Shown: positions 47,953 through 62,500, counted from the first letter of the stretch. The stretch is 64,000 bases of DNA from Sisyra terminalis (GCA_958496175.1 OY292275.1:28373001-28437000), one strand, 5' to 3'. Program-made: numbers and translations. Notes: generated by a model from the sequence alone, not told the origin.

Positions 47953-48148
47953 TCTTATTTCAAAGTAGACTTCTATTTTTTAGTTCTTTACTGTCGCTTT
48001 TTCTACTAAGGTCTTAAACGACTATAGGTTTAATAAAATTCGTTAACTGAGAAATACTTAAAATTAGCTCGTTACGAGATTTAAACCCAATATCTACCGG
48101 TTTTGGAGTGACACCTTAACCACTCGGCCACCAGTGCCATAGGTTTTT
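47953..48148 (-). mobile_element. tRNA-derived SINE, copy 2
   Basis: On the minus strand the head reads GGTGGCCGAGTGGTTAAGGT (about 48132-48113, box A) and a box B-like TTTAAATCTC. The tail is a hairpin, AGTCGTTTAAGACC and AAAGCGACAG, closely matching copy 1 at 9.1 kb. A 10-bp direct repeat, ATTTTGAATT (47943-47952 and 48149-48158), is a plausible target duplication. The box A is better preserved than in copy 1, the box B worse. Confidence 0.78.
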
Positions 48149-49102
48149 ATTTTGAATTGAAATTCTTTTTCAGTGGTAACATATTTTTATGTTAGCATTA
48201 ATGTTTTTTTCTTTTTATCAAATGTATTTGCTTTTTTAAATCTTTTGCTTCTAAACAATTTTTTAAAATTTCTTTAGCTAATTTTTTTAAATGTGTATTT
48301 TATTTTATTTTCTTAGTGATGTTTTGTGATAATTATGATTAGAATATTTGGAAAAAGAAATTCCAAAAAATACACGCCAATTAAATAATAAAGTTTATAT
48401 TTTCTTTTTTTCATCCCATGAATCGAACTTAAGATATTCACTAATGACTTAAGATATCAAAGTATATTTGTAATTAATTGACGTCATCAATAATAATTCA
48501 TAAACAATATAATTTTTAATGAAAAATATAGTTTGTCTCCTAAAAAGTTTTTATTTACAGACTAAAGAAGTTTTCAAGTTTTCTATGAATTACTCCCTAA
48601 TCATTACAAATTTTAGCTGAAATGTAAAAAATTTGTTACGAAAATCACACAAATAATATGAAGAAAACTGAATGGTAAGATATTTATAAAAAAGTATTTG
48701 TGACTTTAAAAAATACACAGTTCCAATCAAATCCAAATATATGTATCAGTCACAACAGAAAAACGATTTTTTTTTATAAATAGAAGAAGGAACTATATCT
48801 ACATACTTTTTATATGTAGAAGTACTTATCTAATTTGTCGCTGTTTTGAAAATAAAGAAATTTTAATTATCTGCATGCTGTAGCCGTTAAATAAGGTCTT
48901 ATAAGTATATAGCCGACAGTTCTTAAATGTCTTTGTGAAATTTGAAAAATCACATTTTGAGCAAATGAAGTTTTTAATCTGTATTGCAATAGTTGATATT
49001 TGATCCTACGTACCATATAGGTACCAACTTATGTTGATACCCAAACGGCAAAATGCTATTGAACTGTTGTTCTTGGCATTTTTCTTAAATTTTTGAAGAT
49101 AT

Positions 49103-49104
<2 letters not shown>
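48149..49104. other. Non-coding, no gene recognised
   Basis: A/T-rich sequence between the SINE and the AT microsatellite. Confidence 0.35.

Positions 49105-49186
<82 letters not shown>
49105..49186. repeat. (AT)41 microsatellite
   Basis: Eighty-two uninterrupted bases of alternating AT, self-complementary and able to form a cruciform; likely polymorphic in length. Confidence 0.95.
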
Positions 49187-49190
<4 letters not shown>

Positions 49191-52100
49191 CAAGAGATTA
49201 TTGTCCTTGATGTGTAGATACGTATGCATTTACCTATAGTACAACTGGTCTACACCGATGCTATAATCCCGAAATTCTTCATAATTAGGTAGAATTAGAA
49301 CAATGCTATAGGTAGTAAGAACGACATATTTTGAGTAGAGGACTAATTTTTGTTCTTTATGTTTTTCGCATCAGCTTGTGGGTCACCAAAATTAGAGTTA
49401 CTACCGTAGAACTTAATCTTGTACAAAAACAATAACTAAAAAAAACACTCAATGCTATATGTATATACATTGTACATATACAATTTTTCATACAAATTTT
49501 AAATTTTGAAGTCTCTTTATTCTCTCTAATGTGATATTAATAAAATTTATAAAAATCTATGCATGGTCACAAAGAAAGCTTGCGCGAATTAGTATATGAC
49601 TCACACATTCGCTGTAACAGAATTAAAACATTAAAAAATTATAATTTTAGCGATCTAGCTAAGCTCTTTAGCTTAATTAACCTATTTATTAATTGGAATC
49701 TTTAGTATGGCATGTATTTACCTATTTCTGCAGAAATTTTTCAACGTATATTAATGTAATTTAACAAACAGTAGGTAGATAGTAGTTAAATAAATTAATG
49801 AAGATATGGAATCAACAGAAAAATATTTTCTACTTGAATATCATTATAGTGGTACAAATCTAACACCCAAAATAGTTTATCAAGTTAATAAAAAATATAT
49901 TTTATTTTAAGATGCAAAAATACTGTCAATTCTTATAACTTGTTTTGAATAAAGTCAATTTTAAGGCAACATAATAATGCCAAGCTAGAATACTTTAATA
50001 AATGGGCTGTAATCATGCTTTAGGGAACAATACTTAACATATGCTACCAAAACTAAAACTCCTGTAAGTATATAAGGCAATGTGGTGGTATAATAAAATT
50101 ATGACAGAATGGTTTAAATGTTATTTATGATATGGAATTAAATTATTGGTTTTATGCTACTAATTAATCCTTATGTGGCGCCAAATTTCGACGCAACTCT
50201 TATAGTAGTTTGATATCAAAATTCATAGGTACATATACATGTATTGTCGAGAATTAGATATGTAGATTTAGGTTTGTCTTTTCATGCTTGTTTTAATGGT
50301 AGTATTTGGTCTAATCAGAAATGTCTGAAAATTAATCTTTTTGAACAATCTTGTTGTCCAAATCATACACTTTGTGCATACACTTTACAATACCAAATTT
50401 GAATTATTTTGCTTAGATAATTTTGTTTTTCAAATTTTTTTCTAAAAATATATTTACATCAATAAGACCTAATTCTTGTAGAATTAAAAAACAATAAATT
50501 GAATATGATACTTACATACGCTGAAAATAAGTAGGTACCTATAGTATAGTTGATAGCAAATGATATAAAAAATATATTATTACAATGGATCAATCAAAAT
50601 TATGCGATTTAATTCTTGAGCGAGCAGGAACATTTACACATATGTCACTACACTAAATTTATGTCTGTTTATCCGAAATATCAATATAATGTCCATGTTT
50701 TACATTAATGTATTATTATCTAATTTAAGAACCATCAAAAGATTTACATAACTATTGATCAAAATATTTAGGAAAGATATGCAATTATGTTACCTACCTT
50801 TTTTTTTTTGAGTATTTAGAATTTAGGAAAAGAAATATGTATTGATAGTATAAAATTGGATAAATTAGGTAATAAACATTCATTCAATATACCTAACTGG
50901 AAGGATTATATGAAAATTTCAGAAAACATTATTTACATATTTTTTCAATGATATCTACTATAAAAAATAGGTGAAGAGTTAATATATTGCTGAATGCAGA
51001 AGTTTAATTTTAAAAACATATGTAACACTTATCAGAACATAAAAATATCAATTAAAGTGGGTATTTTAATGATTATACCTATTATTTTAAGTTTATACCT
51101 ACTTACTTAAATATAAAATAACAATTAAATAAGATTTGCGTGTTAGTGGACTCTGAAAAAAGATTTATTATCTGCATGTAGTTACTACTATTTTAAGACT
51201 TAGGTAGGCACATACCTTGGTGAATATTATGCTTGAAATAATGCATATTTAGGTGTCTATTACGTGTAGTATGTTATATTTAATTTTCTTCTCAATTTTG
51301 GAAGATGATAAAATAAGAATAATATATCCTTCAGAATTTAGATATTTTCAACTGTAAAATATTAGGTGTAGGTTATTTTTAACCAACGAAAAAATGGAAA
51401 TTCTTAATTCAACCGTACCTCTATTATTTTATGTATATATGGGCAATACTTTTGCCAGTGTAGATCAATTTTGATGATATAACTCTTTTTTATCAAATAA
51501 CGTTTGAATTGAAGTTGGGACCATTTAAATTTGGTAATTCAAATTGTCTTCCAAGGGAAAAAATTGGGAACGATTGATAGTTTGTCCACTTAATTTCGAA
51601 TAAAATCCATTTTTTCAACAATCAATATACCTTACGTCTATTCTAAAAAGGTTTAAATAGAAATCTTAGCACCATTTAAAATTTTCAATTAATAATTTGA
51701 AACTATTCTTCATATTTTCCTACTCGGGAAAATCGGAAGCGTAGGTACTAAGAGGTATCTTCAAAGACATTGTATTTTAAAAAGGAGTTTTCTCCTTTGT
51801 AAATCTTCAAATAACTAATCAAGTAAATCAGTTCCCTGAATCCTCAAAAAGTTTTTTAAGATTGAAAAACAGAACTTAGTTTGGATTTAAGGACATTTTA
51901 TTACATTCTTTGAAGTGAGAAAAATGACAACACATTATACTAAACGTAAATACTCCCGCATGTAGATATCTACGGATATCAATCTTTCACAAATCTGGTT
52001 AAATTTTCCTGAAACCTGAAAAATTTAATTCCGAAAATGAACATTTAAAGATATTCAAAGAAACCTTTTAAAAAACTTTGTCAGGAAAATTAGTATTGCT

Positions 52101-55100
52101 TTATTTTTTCAGCTTAGAATTTTATCTAAGAACTTATTCTAAGTAGCTTGATAGTAATCACAGAATGTATAAAATTCATATAAATTTTCTGCAAGTGCCC
52201 GAAATTTATTTAAATAATCGTATTCCTAGAATAGGAGAAATAATTGTTTATTTTAAGTAATAGTAAATATCTACCTAAGGTTGTGACATTAATAAACGGC
52301 ATAAGAAGTTGTTTTTGGAGTAACTTTCTTCCAAAATTGTTTCTTAAGATTCCAAGAACATTGATCGGATCACAATTAAGATTTCCCATACCAATCGCAC
52401 ACCAGTAAAATTACTCAAAATGAACTGTTTTAGAATTTTATTGTCACTATGCAAATAATTAACGGCCATTATACCTTAAATGATTAATTCTGAAGTTTGA
52501 TAATTTGGCGACAACTTAAAATGTAGTTATCACGGTATTTCGTTTATTTTTCGCTTTAGAGTTCGTTTTATTTTTTAATAATAAGACAGTATCTATAAAT
52601 TAGATAATTGGTAAAGACGAATTGAAGGTAGACTTTTGTGATAAAAACTATTATAGCATAAATTTAGTGGAATATAAGAAACTTATATAGAACCCTTATG
52701 GAAAACAGTTTTAATCGATTAAAGAACTATTGTTAATTATTCCTTATATTAGCGACATAGAAATAAGGCATCAATCTTGAAAAATTAAAATGGAGAAGAC
52801 TAATGGGATTTACCGGGATTTAATTTTATAATTACTTGGATTGAGAATATAAATATCATTAAAAACAAGAAATTAGTATTTCTTTTTCCATTCGTGTACC
52901 TACATTGAAGAATTGCAAAGAATTACACTGCCCTTACCTGTATTTGGACATGTTTCAATATTTAAATATTTATTTAAAAATCTTAAAATTTAATGTAAGC
53001 AGGATGCAAAAGCTTAAGTTTTCCCATAATTACCTAATTTTATTTCATTCATAAATTTAAAGAGACTACTTTAAAAGAAATGACTTTTATTGTAAATTTA
53101 ATGCATTAGTTACTAGGGGTAAAATATGTTTTGTCGTAATCTGTAAATAAGGCAGATATAGTAAATCCCAACTATTTAAAAAGTTGAAAAGTTAATCTTT
53201 AAACCCTAAATATGAATGAATTCTTTGTAGTAAGTACCTGTCGAGCAAATAAATTACTTACTCTTTGAAAGATCTACCTGAAGAATTGGCCACAATCTTG
53301 ACGGGAAGTTACCAACAGGCGCTTAAAAACTTTTCTATTGATATAAATTCTAGATGAGTCGTTTTTTCCCGTTGAACAAATTAGTTTTTTTTTTTTAAAT
53401 AAAATCTGTGCTTAAAAAAACCCAATATATATTTTTTTTATAAATAATATTCATAAAACTAAATTATTTAAAAAACATTTCACGTTTTCTGTGTTTATCG
53501 TAAAATGTAAAAAAATGTTAAATCATTTTTATGTTTCTTTGATAAAAATTATTTAAATAGTTTAAATTTTATCTTAATGCAATTGACCTCCAATATCCAA
53601 ATTCTAATAGAAGCTTTTCCTTATTGAAATAAAGAAATCATTGTTTTCAATATGATAATATGTACTTACTTATATTTTCATATGTCTACTCTAATATCGT
53701 TAAGTGAGCAACCAAGTAATGGAAATTTATTTTGTAATATATTTTATTATTTGTGAAAAAAGTGCTTAGATGTGTTCTTTTATTGTTATTATGTATCACA
53801 TGATTGATATTTTGTTGGTAAAAATAATTTCAAAATATGTTTTCTTGTATTTTATATGGACAATATTTTTTTATGGAAAAGATAAGGTTTTCATATACAG
53901 AGATTGCCTCTTAAATATTTGTTAAGGATTTAGTTTATAACGATTTTTTTCTTTCTATTTTTCTTGTTCTACATACTAACAATTTTTTCATTGAGCTGTG
54001 CCCCGTAATTTAATTAATTTTTATAATAAATAACTTAATTATCTATTATTCTTATATTTTTGCAAGTATCTACATAAAATGAAATCGCTATAGATTGTTT
54101 ACTCGCCATAACTATTAGGTATCTATCTTTAACGTATTTCAATTTTGCAATATTCTTTGTCGACCTATATCTTTTGAAATACTACCTATTTTCTAAATAA
54201 GCAGCCTTACTAAAATAGGATAGTTAAACAAAAAAATAGTTGATACAATGTAGGTATACCTAGTTACTTAGACACATTCCTAAATAAAATATAGTTAATA
54301 CACCTACTTAATTGTCATAAATTTTGTAGTTATTAAGTTAAGGTTCATAACTTTTGTACTTTTAGTTACTTTTTAATATTTTAAGTATAAATTGTAGGTA
54401 ACTGATTAAGTAAGTATCGATAAGAAGTTTTAATTTATTTTGGTAATTTTTGTGATTTATAAGATTGTATTTCACATTTAAAGAAAATATAATAATAAAT
54501 GAACATTGAATAATTTATCAAGCGATTTCTCATAATAGTTGAGTTTGTAGGTATCTATCTACCTATAATTTATTCAACTACATGCATAAATCTATTACTA
54601 CCCTAATTGAAAACATACATCAAACTACATATACCTACCTTCTTAAGTACTTTATAATAAAGAAAATAGTTGAATTTTACCAAAATTAAAAATGATACTG
54701 ATATTTTTTTTTGATTAATATAATATGCTATCTTGGGTAGATAATCAATGGATCGATACATAAAAATTCAAAAAATCCTATTTATAGCCTATTTCTTTTT
54801 TATCATTTACTTTTATTTTTAAAAAGGATTAAATAATTTGAGTTGCCATCTTTATTTTAATTATTTACTTTATTAATTAAGTAGGTACTTTTATTAAAAA
54901 AAAATACTTTTTTGATAAAAGCTCATATTTTTTATCAATGAATTATTATATATCTACTCATATGCTATCTTGAGGAATCTATGGATATATGAAAATACCA
55001 CAAACCATATTTATAAAACCTATATTTATAACCTATTCCTTTTTTATTGTTTACTATAGTAGGTAATTCGGTAGGTACTTTTATTAAAAAACACGTTTTG

Positions 55101-55230
55101 GATAGAAGTTAATATTTTTATCAATGATATTCCAATTCTTCTTAAACAACAAAGTAAATAAGTTTCTTTTGTGAAGAAAAACCGTTAGAAAATTAGCACT
55201 AGAAAAGAAGTGAAAGAAAGATTACGGTCG
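49187..55230. other. Non-coding stretch left of the Iroquois promoter
   Basis: About 6 kb of A/T-rich DNA with no open frame worth naming. The words GTAGGTA/TACCTAC recur throughout. It is part of the expected Iroquois cis-regulatory territory. Confidence 0.4.
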
Positions 55231-55408
55231 CTATATTTATGTATCCTGCCTGAGTTTACAGCAGGGATTCGGGGGTTATCAGGTTAAAAGGAGTGGTGTT
55301 TGATAGTGTGAGGCAGAACGGGTCCATCTCTGGGTCTATTGGTGCCGCCATCACCGCTACACTATCGTCTCATGTACTCGTGTAACAAACATGAGTGCTA
55401 TGCTCAGA

Positions 55409-55441
55409 TATAAATACAAACGACAGCTCTAGCGTTTCATT
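55409..55441 (+). promoter_or_regulatory. Candidate core promoter of the Iroquois gene
   Basis: TATAAATA at 55409-55416 is followed by TCATT at 55437-55441, with A at 55439, 30 bases from the TATA start. This is the spacing expected for an arthropod TATA/initiator pair. It lies inside the GC-richer region (about 55230-55960) that precedes the first exon. If used, the 5' UTR is about 1.08 kb. Other starts closer to the ATG cannot be excluded. Confidence 0.4.
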
Positions 55442-56522
55442 GAAGACAACACCTTGTAGCTCATAAATTCAGAGTTGCACACACAGCGACAAGCTTGTAA
55501 TATGGAGCTATGTTAGTTGCCCCATAGTGGGATTCATACACTTTATATCTATAGCTACGAACTTTGTATAAGTGAACACACATGAACAGAATGTGTGAAT
55601 ATAGCCAACGTTTTTAGTGGGGATATTCCTAGGGAGGATGTACTGAACTTTGAGCACGCAACTAGGCGTATTTCCAAACATGTGTTCAGAGTAGGGACCC
55701 AATGGTGACTACGGCTCAATAATAAGGCGTGAATGTTTTCATTGTTCAAGGCGGAGTTTAATGTTGAGCACCACTTTGATTCGGTGCAAATGTGGTGTGC
55801 ATACCTTAAGCGCATATATTTTCAATGATTATTTTTGTGGTGGAGGATGAGACCATAGGAGGAGCTTGACACGACATGTCCAAGTGTGTGTGTGTATCTG
55901 TGAGTTTGAGCTTTCTCATTGTGTGTGCCACAACGAATGTGTAGTTTGGTTAGTTGAGTCCGATGTATGCGAGACTTGGTTCGTTAAAATAGAAAGAGGT
56001 TGTGTATGTTTATTGTTGTTATTATAAACTCAAATCAAGTGCACGGACGTTTTGGTTTTGAAACTAAAACAAACTGATTAGGAAATTAGTGACTTTCGTT
56101 ATGAACATTGGACAGTTGTATTCACTATTCGGAATACACAGTGATTATACCTGGTTTTATTAAAAATTTTCCGTTCCGCTAAATCTTTCGTGTCGGTTTT
56201 TAATGGTGATGGGCATTCAATCATTTTATATGCCCCTGCATTTGCCACCCCGGTAAAAGTATCCTAATCGAAATGATGTATATTTATTAGTTCAACATTT
56301 GTTACTTAAAGCACATGTGATGTTTAAGATAACATACACACTTTTAGAACAACTTAAATACTGTAAACAAAGGCTGTGCATTTTTAATTTTTTTAGTTTT
56401 CATTTGTGGACGAAATAATACTAATTATTTTGGAAAAAATTTCCATTGATATTCTATTCTGTGTTAATCAATTTGACTGTGTCGTAATTGGATTTTTTGT
56501 GCAGTTGTGGGTGGTGTGTGTT
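55442..56522 (+). other. Presumed 5' UTR of the Iroquois gene
   Basis: The sequence is less A/T-rich than the rest of the window up to about 55960, with GTGTGT and TTGAGTTT-type runs. Open frames on the minus strand (55508-55815) are ascribed to this composition and have no domain. The ATG of the next feature has the context GTTATGG. Confidence 0.4.
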
Positions 56523-56570
56523 ATGGCGGCGTACGGACAATTTGGGTATTCTTATCCACCAACTTCACAG
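56523..56570 (+). CDS. Iroquois-family homeobox gene (araucan/caupolican type), first coding exon
   Basis: Sixteen codons, MAAYGQFGYSYPPTSQ, end at a donor (CAG, then GTAAAATAAG) in phase 0. An N-terminus starting MAAY.QFGY is characteristic of insect araucan/caupolican-type Iroquois proteins, which carry a three-residue-extension (TALE) homeodomain and an IRO box further on. Those parts are in exons beyond the right edge, so the call rests on the N-terminal motif plus linkage to Sowah. Iroquois proteins are nuclear transcription factors patterning sensory organs, the eye and the body wall. Which paralogue this is (ara, caup or a single fused-function gene) cannot be told here. The exon is too short to be found as an open frame by length alone. 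Confidence 0.8.
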
Positions 56571-59500
56571 GTAAAATAAGTTAAAATATTTCCCTTTGAA
56601 ATAGTTTTAAATTTATATCTTAAATAGTGTTGCATTGAGGTTAAATGTACCTGGCATACATATGTTGCTTATGTAAAACAGCCGTCCGTCGCACGCGAAC
56701 CTGATTGTCACAAGAATGTTAGCTTGAGGTATAGAAGGAAGTTAAAATAATTACTTTTAATTGAACATCTTTCGTTTCCGATTTAAATTTGTAAATTATA
56801 AGAATAAGTATGGTCTAATTTTAATGCGTCCCTAATGACTTTTATTTTAAAGTTATTACTCAAATGCAATTGAATTTTGTAATTCTAAAGTATAAAATCA
56901 CAGTCATCATTAGAACTAAATATAATATTTACAAAGAGTAAATTCAAAGTGTAGTTGGACTTTTGCGCATTATTGAAATTAGGTATAAGTATCAACGCTC
57001 CCACGAATCTCGAAAAACAAATATTCTGAGCATTCATTTTTTATTCCATTTAGAGTAGCGAAATATCTTTTTAACACTTTATAAAGATTTACGACTCTCA
57101 CAAAAACGATCAACCCGATCAGTTAACAAACACAAGTCAACAAAAGCAAAAAAAGAGAAACAATGAACCTGTGATTCGAATTTGTTTTATTTTTGTCGTT
57201 TGTGATTCTACACTTTATCCTCTGTTTTCTTTAGCTTTTGTCTGCGTATAAGGATGATAGCCGTTTATACAGGTGTGTTAATCCATAGAGTAACCGATTT
57301 TAGGTTGAAAAATTTCTGAATCAAAGATAATAATCGGTGTGAGAATAGAGCAAATAAATAACGTTTCAAACTTAACAAAACGTGTGAAAGAATTTAAGAT
57401 ATCAAAGTTCAATTTAAAGAAGTGTTAGGTTTTTTCTTATTCCTTTCCCATTCCTCCGTTTTTTTTTAAGATTTGGTTGGAGATATTTAAAAGGGAAATC
57501 AGTTTGTATGAATAGAACGGATCGAGTCTCTATAAATACATTATGATGTATAAACATGTTCGGGATGGTGATGATGATGTTAGCAGGTGATTTTTATGTT
57601 TCCACGATGATGATAATATGTTAATATTAAATGATAATAATGATATTTAATAACACAATAATGTGACGAGACGACGTAAAGTAGTTAGTTGCTAATGGTT
57701 TAGAGGTTGAGCAAGACTTGGAAATAGTTGGACCGGATTATAAGTTATAAGCTTGTATTATTGCTGGGCCCACATAAGTAGATAATGGGCCATTGATTAT
57801 TATAATATCGATGATGGTATCGTTCACTGTTCATCATTATAATCTTTCAGTCGTCTCTGTAGAGAGTGTAGAGTGATGATGGAGAAACAAAAATTAAAAA
57901 AGTACACAAATTTTCAATACGTTTAAGAAAAGTGGCGTTGTAGTATACGTTAAATTACAGAATATGTGTAGCTATACTGCGGTAGATATATGAAAGGTAT
58001 CTACTTCACTCACACATCTTGCACAGATTACGATCAAAACGAGCTTCTTGAATTTTTAATGCCTCTGGCGAAGACATATTAAAGTATAGATAGACGGATA
58101 GACGGTTGCTTGAATGGATGAATGTTTCGTATATATAGAAATATTGTACGGCTCGATGGATGGATGGACGGCAGCCCACCGATAGTAGCCGATAGTACCA
58201 AGAGAGACACAAACGTTAATGTCGTTTTACCTAAATTTATAATTTTATACCTGCCTGAATACTCCGTTTTTATATTCAGATCCGGTCGATAATATTATTA
58301 TAAAATATTAATATTATTATTATCACTATCTTATCGTATGTCTTTATATAAAAAGGAATTTAAAAATTAACCATAATAACAGGCCTTTTGGCTTTTTCGA
58401 ATAATAAAATTATACTCAAAATTGGATATACCTAAACTACTCCTCAATATGAGATACAATGTTTAAATATCAAGATCTAAAAAATTAAAAAGGCATTTAC
58501 CAAATTTAAAACTCTTCGTCCACAGTGGACGTATTAAAGAAAATTGAATATTATTATAATTATAAAAACAAGAATGTAGAATTATATATTTACATAAATA
58601 AAGTGTAATATGAATTATAAACTAAAAATGATAGCTGTATTTAAATTACTCGTATCTTTGCCTTGACGTTCATTGCAATTTTAATGTAAAAATATTTTTA
58701 TTGTGGTCTTAATTTTACGGTATTTCATTTATATACTTTGTTAATGTTTTGAAACGCCTGATAATTGCAACGGTAAACAAATTTTGATTTACCAATAATT
58801 GTTTTGAATATTGTATGTAATTGAAACAATTTTTGAAATGTAGATTTATTTCGATATACTAGTAATTTTATACCTTTGTATTTAAGTGCGTAAGAATTTC
58901 TAATGAAAAATATTTCAATATCTTTAATTAGGTCTATTACCATTTTCAATCCCCTGTACTAATTTTTTCTTTTAAAATTGAAACCAATGTACAAAATGAT
59001 GTTTTATATGCATTGGTTTTATAATTATAAAAATCGAATTTTATTGCCAATACACAAAAACTTAGAAACCCATTATCAAATATATTTTCATGTAGGTAAT
59101 TTATTGAATTTCCTTATCATTTTTCGATTTTATAGATACTTTTGCAGAGTTTTATATAAACGAATTAAGTTATTTGTATTTGATATTTCTAATCAGACCG
59201 CTCTGTAGATAGTTCTAATTTTATGTTGGAAAACTTTCTCATAGAAAATATTTGTTCCTTTTTTTAATGATTTTATCACTAGTTCAACATTAATTACTGT
59301 TATGCATAGTGTTGTTGTTGGGCATTATTTTTTTCCTTAAACATATCTCAAAAATAAAAACTATAAATATAAATATAAATAAATAAATTAATAATTAAAA
59401 TAAATAAACAAAAATATAAATAAAAATTTTTATTTATATAAATGAAAAAAAAATGTCAATAGAATATTAATCTTTGATTTTGTATTTTTCGAATCCTAGA

Positions 59501-62500
59501 TAGGTATACATGTGTATAACAGTTAAATAAATAAGTGTTTGTTCAATCTCCAATCAAACTTTTAAATTGCGGTGTTGAAAATTACTTTGTTCTTAGATCC
59601 ATTGTATTGATTCGCTTGTATTAAGTTTTGATATGTTCAATAGTAGCTTACAATGATGAAAACAAATTTTAAAATTATTACAATAACTCCTTTGTTTCAT
59701 TGAAAAGTTATCACTCACTGTTTCGTTTTTTTAATAACTTTTATTTGTTTTTTATAATCATACGAAAAAAATAAATAAATACATTTGTCGCGTGTATGAA
59801 AATACGTAGTGTCATCTATCTTATAGTTTTGAAATTTGTCAAAATATTTTCACTAATTTTTAATAAGTATCTATCTATCTACTTTTAATGTTAAATAATG
59901 ACAACAAAATTATTTTAATATATTTTTTCATCGTAAAATATTCACTCTCTAATAATATTTCTCAATTCTTTTAAAAAAGGAAATCTCTATAAATCAAACC
60001 AATCTTGGCTAGGTATGGATTTTCCGTCGGCATAATAGAATGTTTATACTTAATATGAGGTGAACCTACCTAAATGTATATTTTTTATGGTAAAATTTAC
60101 GTTTTTTCTCATAAGACTTAACATTAACTGTACAGTTTATAGTTTAATTTTCAAAGAATTAACAATATTTCGTCGGTCACTAAGAAGTAAAATCTTATTT
60201 TATTCGTTTTAAATTTCACTGTTATAACACTATAATACTTTATAATAGGTACTCATGTAAAGATATTTCATATACTGGCGGTTGGCCAAAATTGTCTTTA
60301 TTGAAGTAAGTTTAGAAAATTATACCATTTACATTCCTTTTTGGTAGCTTTCGTTTTCTTCAATAAAAAAGCCATTATTCTATAGTAAAGGGTTCAATTC
60401 ATTCAGGCGTTAAAATTATTTGTCTAAATTTACTTATTTTAACATTTTTTGTATTTTGTTCAATATTTTTTGTAATGTTTGGTTAGTAGTTTAGGATACA
60501 TATTGTAACCGTCGAAATAAAAGATAACGATTAAATTTATTGTAAGGAATGAAATTAGTCAAAAAACTTTAGGTATATGTGCACTAATAAAAATTATAGA
60601 TTTTCTTTTTGTTTAGGTGCCTGGATGGTAAAAATATATACAATAATATTTATGATTTCTTTGTTTATTGTTGACTTACAATTTACCTACTGCAAATTAA
60701 ATCACCTAAAGTTTGATTTTATGAATTGTCAGTTCAATTACTTGTTTAAATTGATTGTATCAAATGACATAAAAATTTAAATGTGTTATATATATATAGG
60801 TATACTTAAATAATCAATTTATATTTTTTTTTAGAAATTTTTAAACTAATTCTTCGTTAGTAACGAAAGCGCTATTTTAAATGACAGTTGGAATTTTGTG
60901 TATTTTAATTTAGAAAATCCGATTTTATCTATTTAGGTGCCAATGTGAGATTGAAAAACGATATGTTGTCTAAAGATTTTTTATCTATTCATTAAGTGTT
61001 TGTAAAGTGATTTGGTAATTATGCTTGAATGTATAAGTTTTATACATTCAAAAATCTAATAATCATATGATGAGACTTAATTAATTATTTTATCTAGGCA
61101 TTAAATTTAAAGATCCTATTTATACCATAGATAAATAATTAGATATGCAAAATAAATTTTAACAACCACAACCTGCTGAAATTTATATACATTTGTGCAA
61201 TGATCAGTTGTGAAAAGATAAGCTTACGCGAAGATTCGCATTACGAATCGTACTTTATGAGTATCGCTTTTGAATGGATTTTTTCTTAAAATTTGCATTT
61301 TTAAACCTTATTAAGAAAAAGAAATAGTGTGAGAACATGGTCTACAAACTTTACTGAAAAAAGTTACGGCTTTTTTTATATTAATCTTCCATAAAAAATC
61401 TATTCATTTTTTAAATTTGCAACTCAATATCTAATAAATAGACACTGTTTCAAATCGGTTTCCCACAAATTTTTATAAACGCAAAAAATCATTACCAATT
61501 AAAACTCATTTTTAATTTGTTGCAAATTATTGTACCAATATTATTTATTTAATATATAGGGTACAATCATACGAAAAAAACAAAAGCTATAGTAGTTTTT
61601 TTTATTAAGTAATTGTTTTTAAAAAACTAACGAAACAATCTTGTAAAATATCCATCCCTTCTTTTTCAGCAATGTACCTACATTGTTGTATATTTTTAAT
61701 TATATGAGGTCTACGAAGTATTAAAGAATATTTATTGATTACATATAGTATTTTTGAAAAAAGTTCCATGTAGAACTCGTACTCTTGTTAAACGTAAGAG
61801 ATGTCTCTTCTTAATTCTCACAATGACAATTATCCCATTTACCTGTAGAACAATGAATTGTAATAAATACAAAATCTATTCAAAATCGTTAATAATTGAG
61901 GGCAAAAACTTAAAGGTTTTAATTATCTTATGGAGACATGTATAATTTGCTGCTGTAAGTAAAGATTTGCGTTGGAAAATAGTTTCCTAAGTTGCTACTT
62001 GAGTATCTTTGAAAACATAACATTAAAATCCAATTTATTCGTATAATGATTATCGTTTTACTGTGATAAAATTGTCTTGAAAAACGTTCGAACTAAATTA
62101 AAAGAAGATTAATTTATTACGTGCAACCTAAAGGAATATTTAATTTTAAAATTATAAATGTTTAAGGAATATTGAACGCGGTAGTAAAAATGCACTATCG
62201 TTTCGTTTGATTTCAATTGATTTAGAAACCGTTGAAATTCTGAATTGAATGAAATTTGCATAATATAAAAGTAAATTCTGTCTGTCTATTTACTGATTTA
62301 TTGGATAATTTAACATATATAAATATTTTCTTGGATTGATTGATAGTTGACGAGTATCTCATCATGTTTTATTATTAGTATAATACGGTATTGAAGGCTG
62401 ATCGGTTCAAATCCATGACAAGTGGATCACAAACATACGCATTTCTAAGTGCACACATAGATATAATGTCCTATTAGTGTGCATAATGTAAAAATCCAAC

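Noticed and set aside
55508..55815. Two overlapping minus-strand frames upstream of the Iroquois exon
   Set aside because: They lie in the GC-richer 5' UTR/promoter block, overlap each other in different frames and have no domain.
58006..58212. 68-codon minus-strand frame in the Iroquois intron
   Set aside because: It derives largely from short GATAGACG and GGATG tandem repeats.
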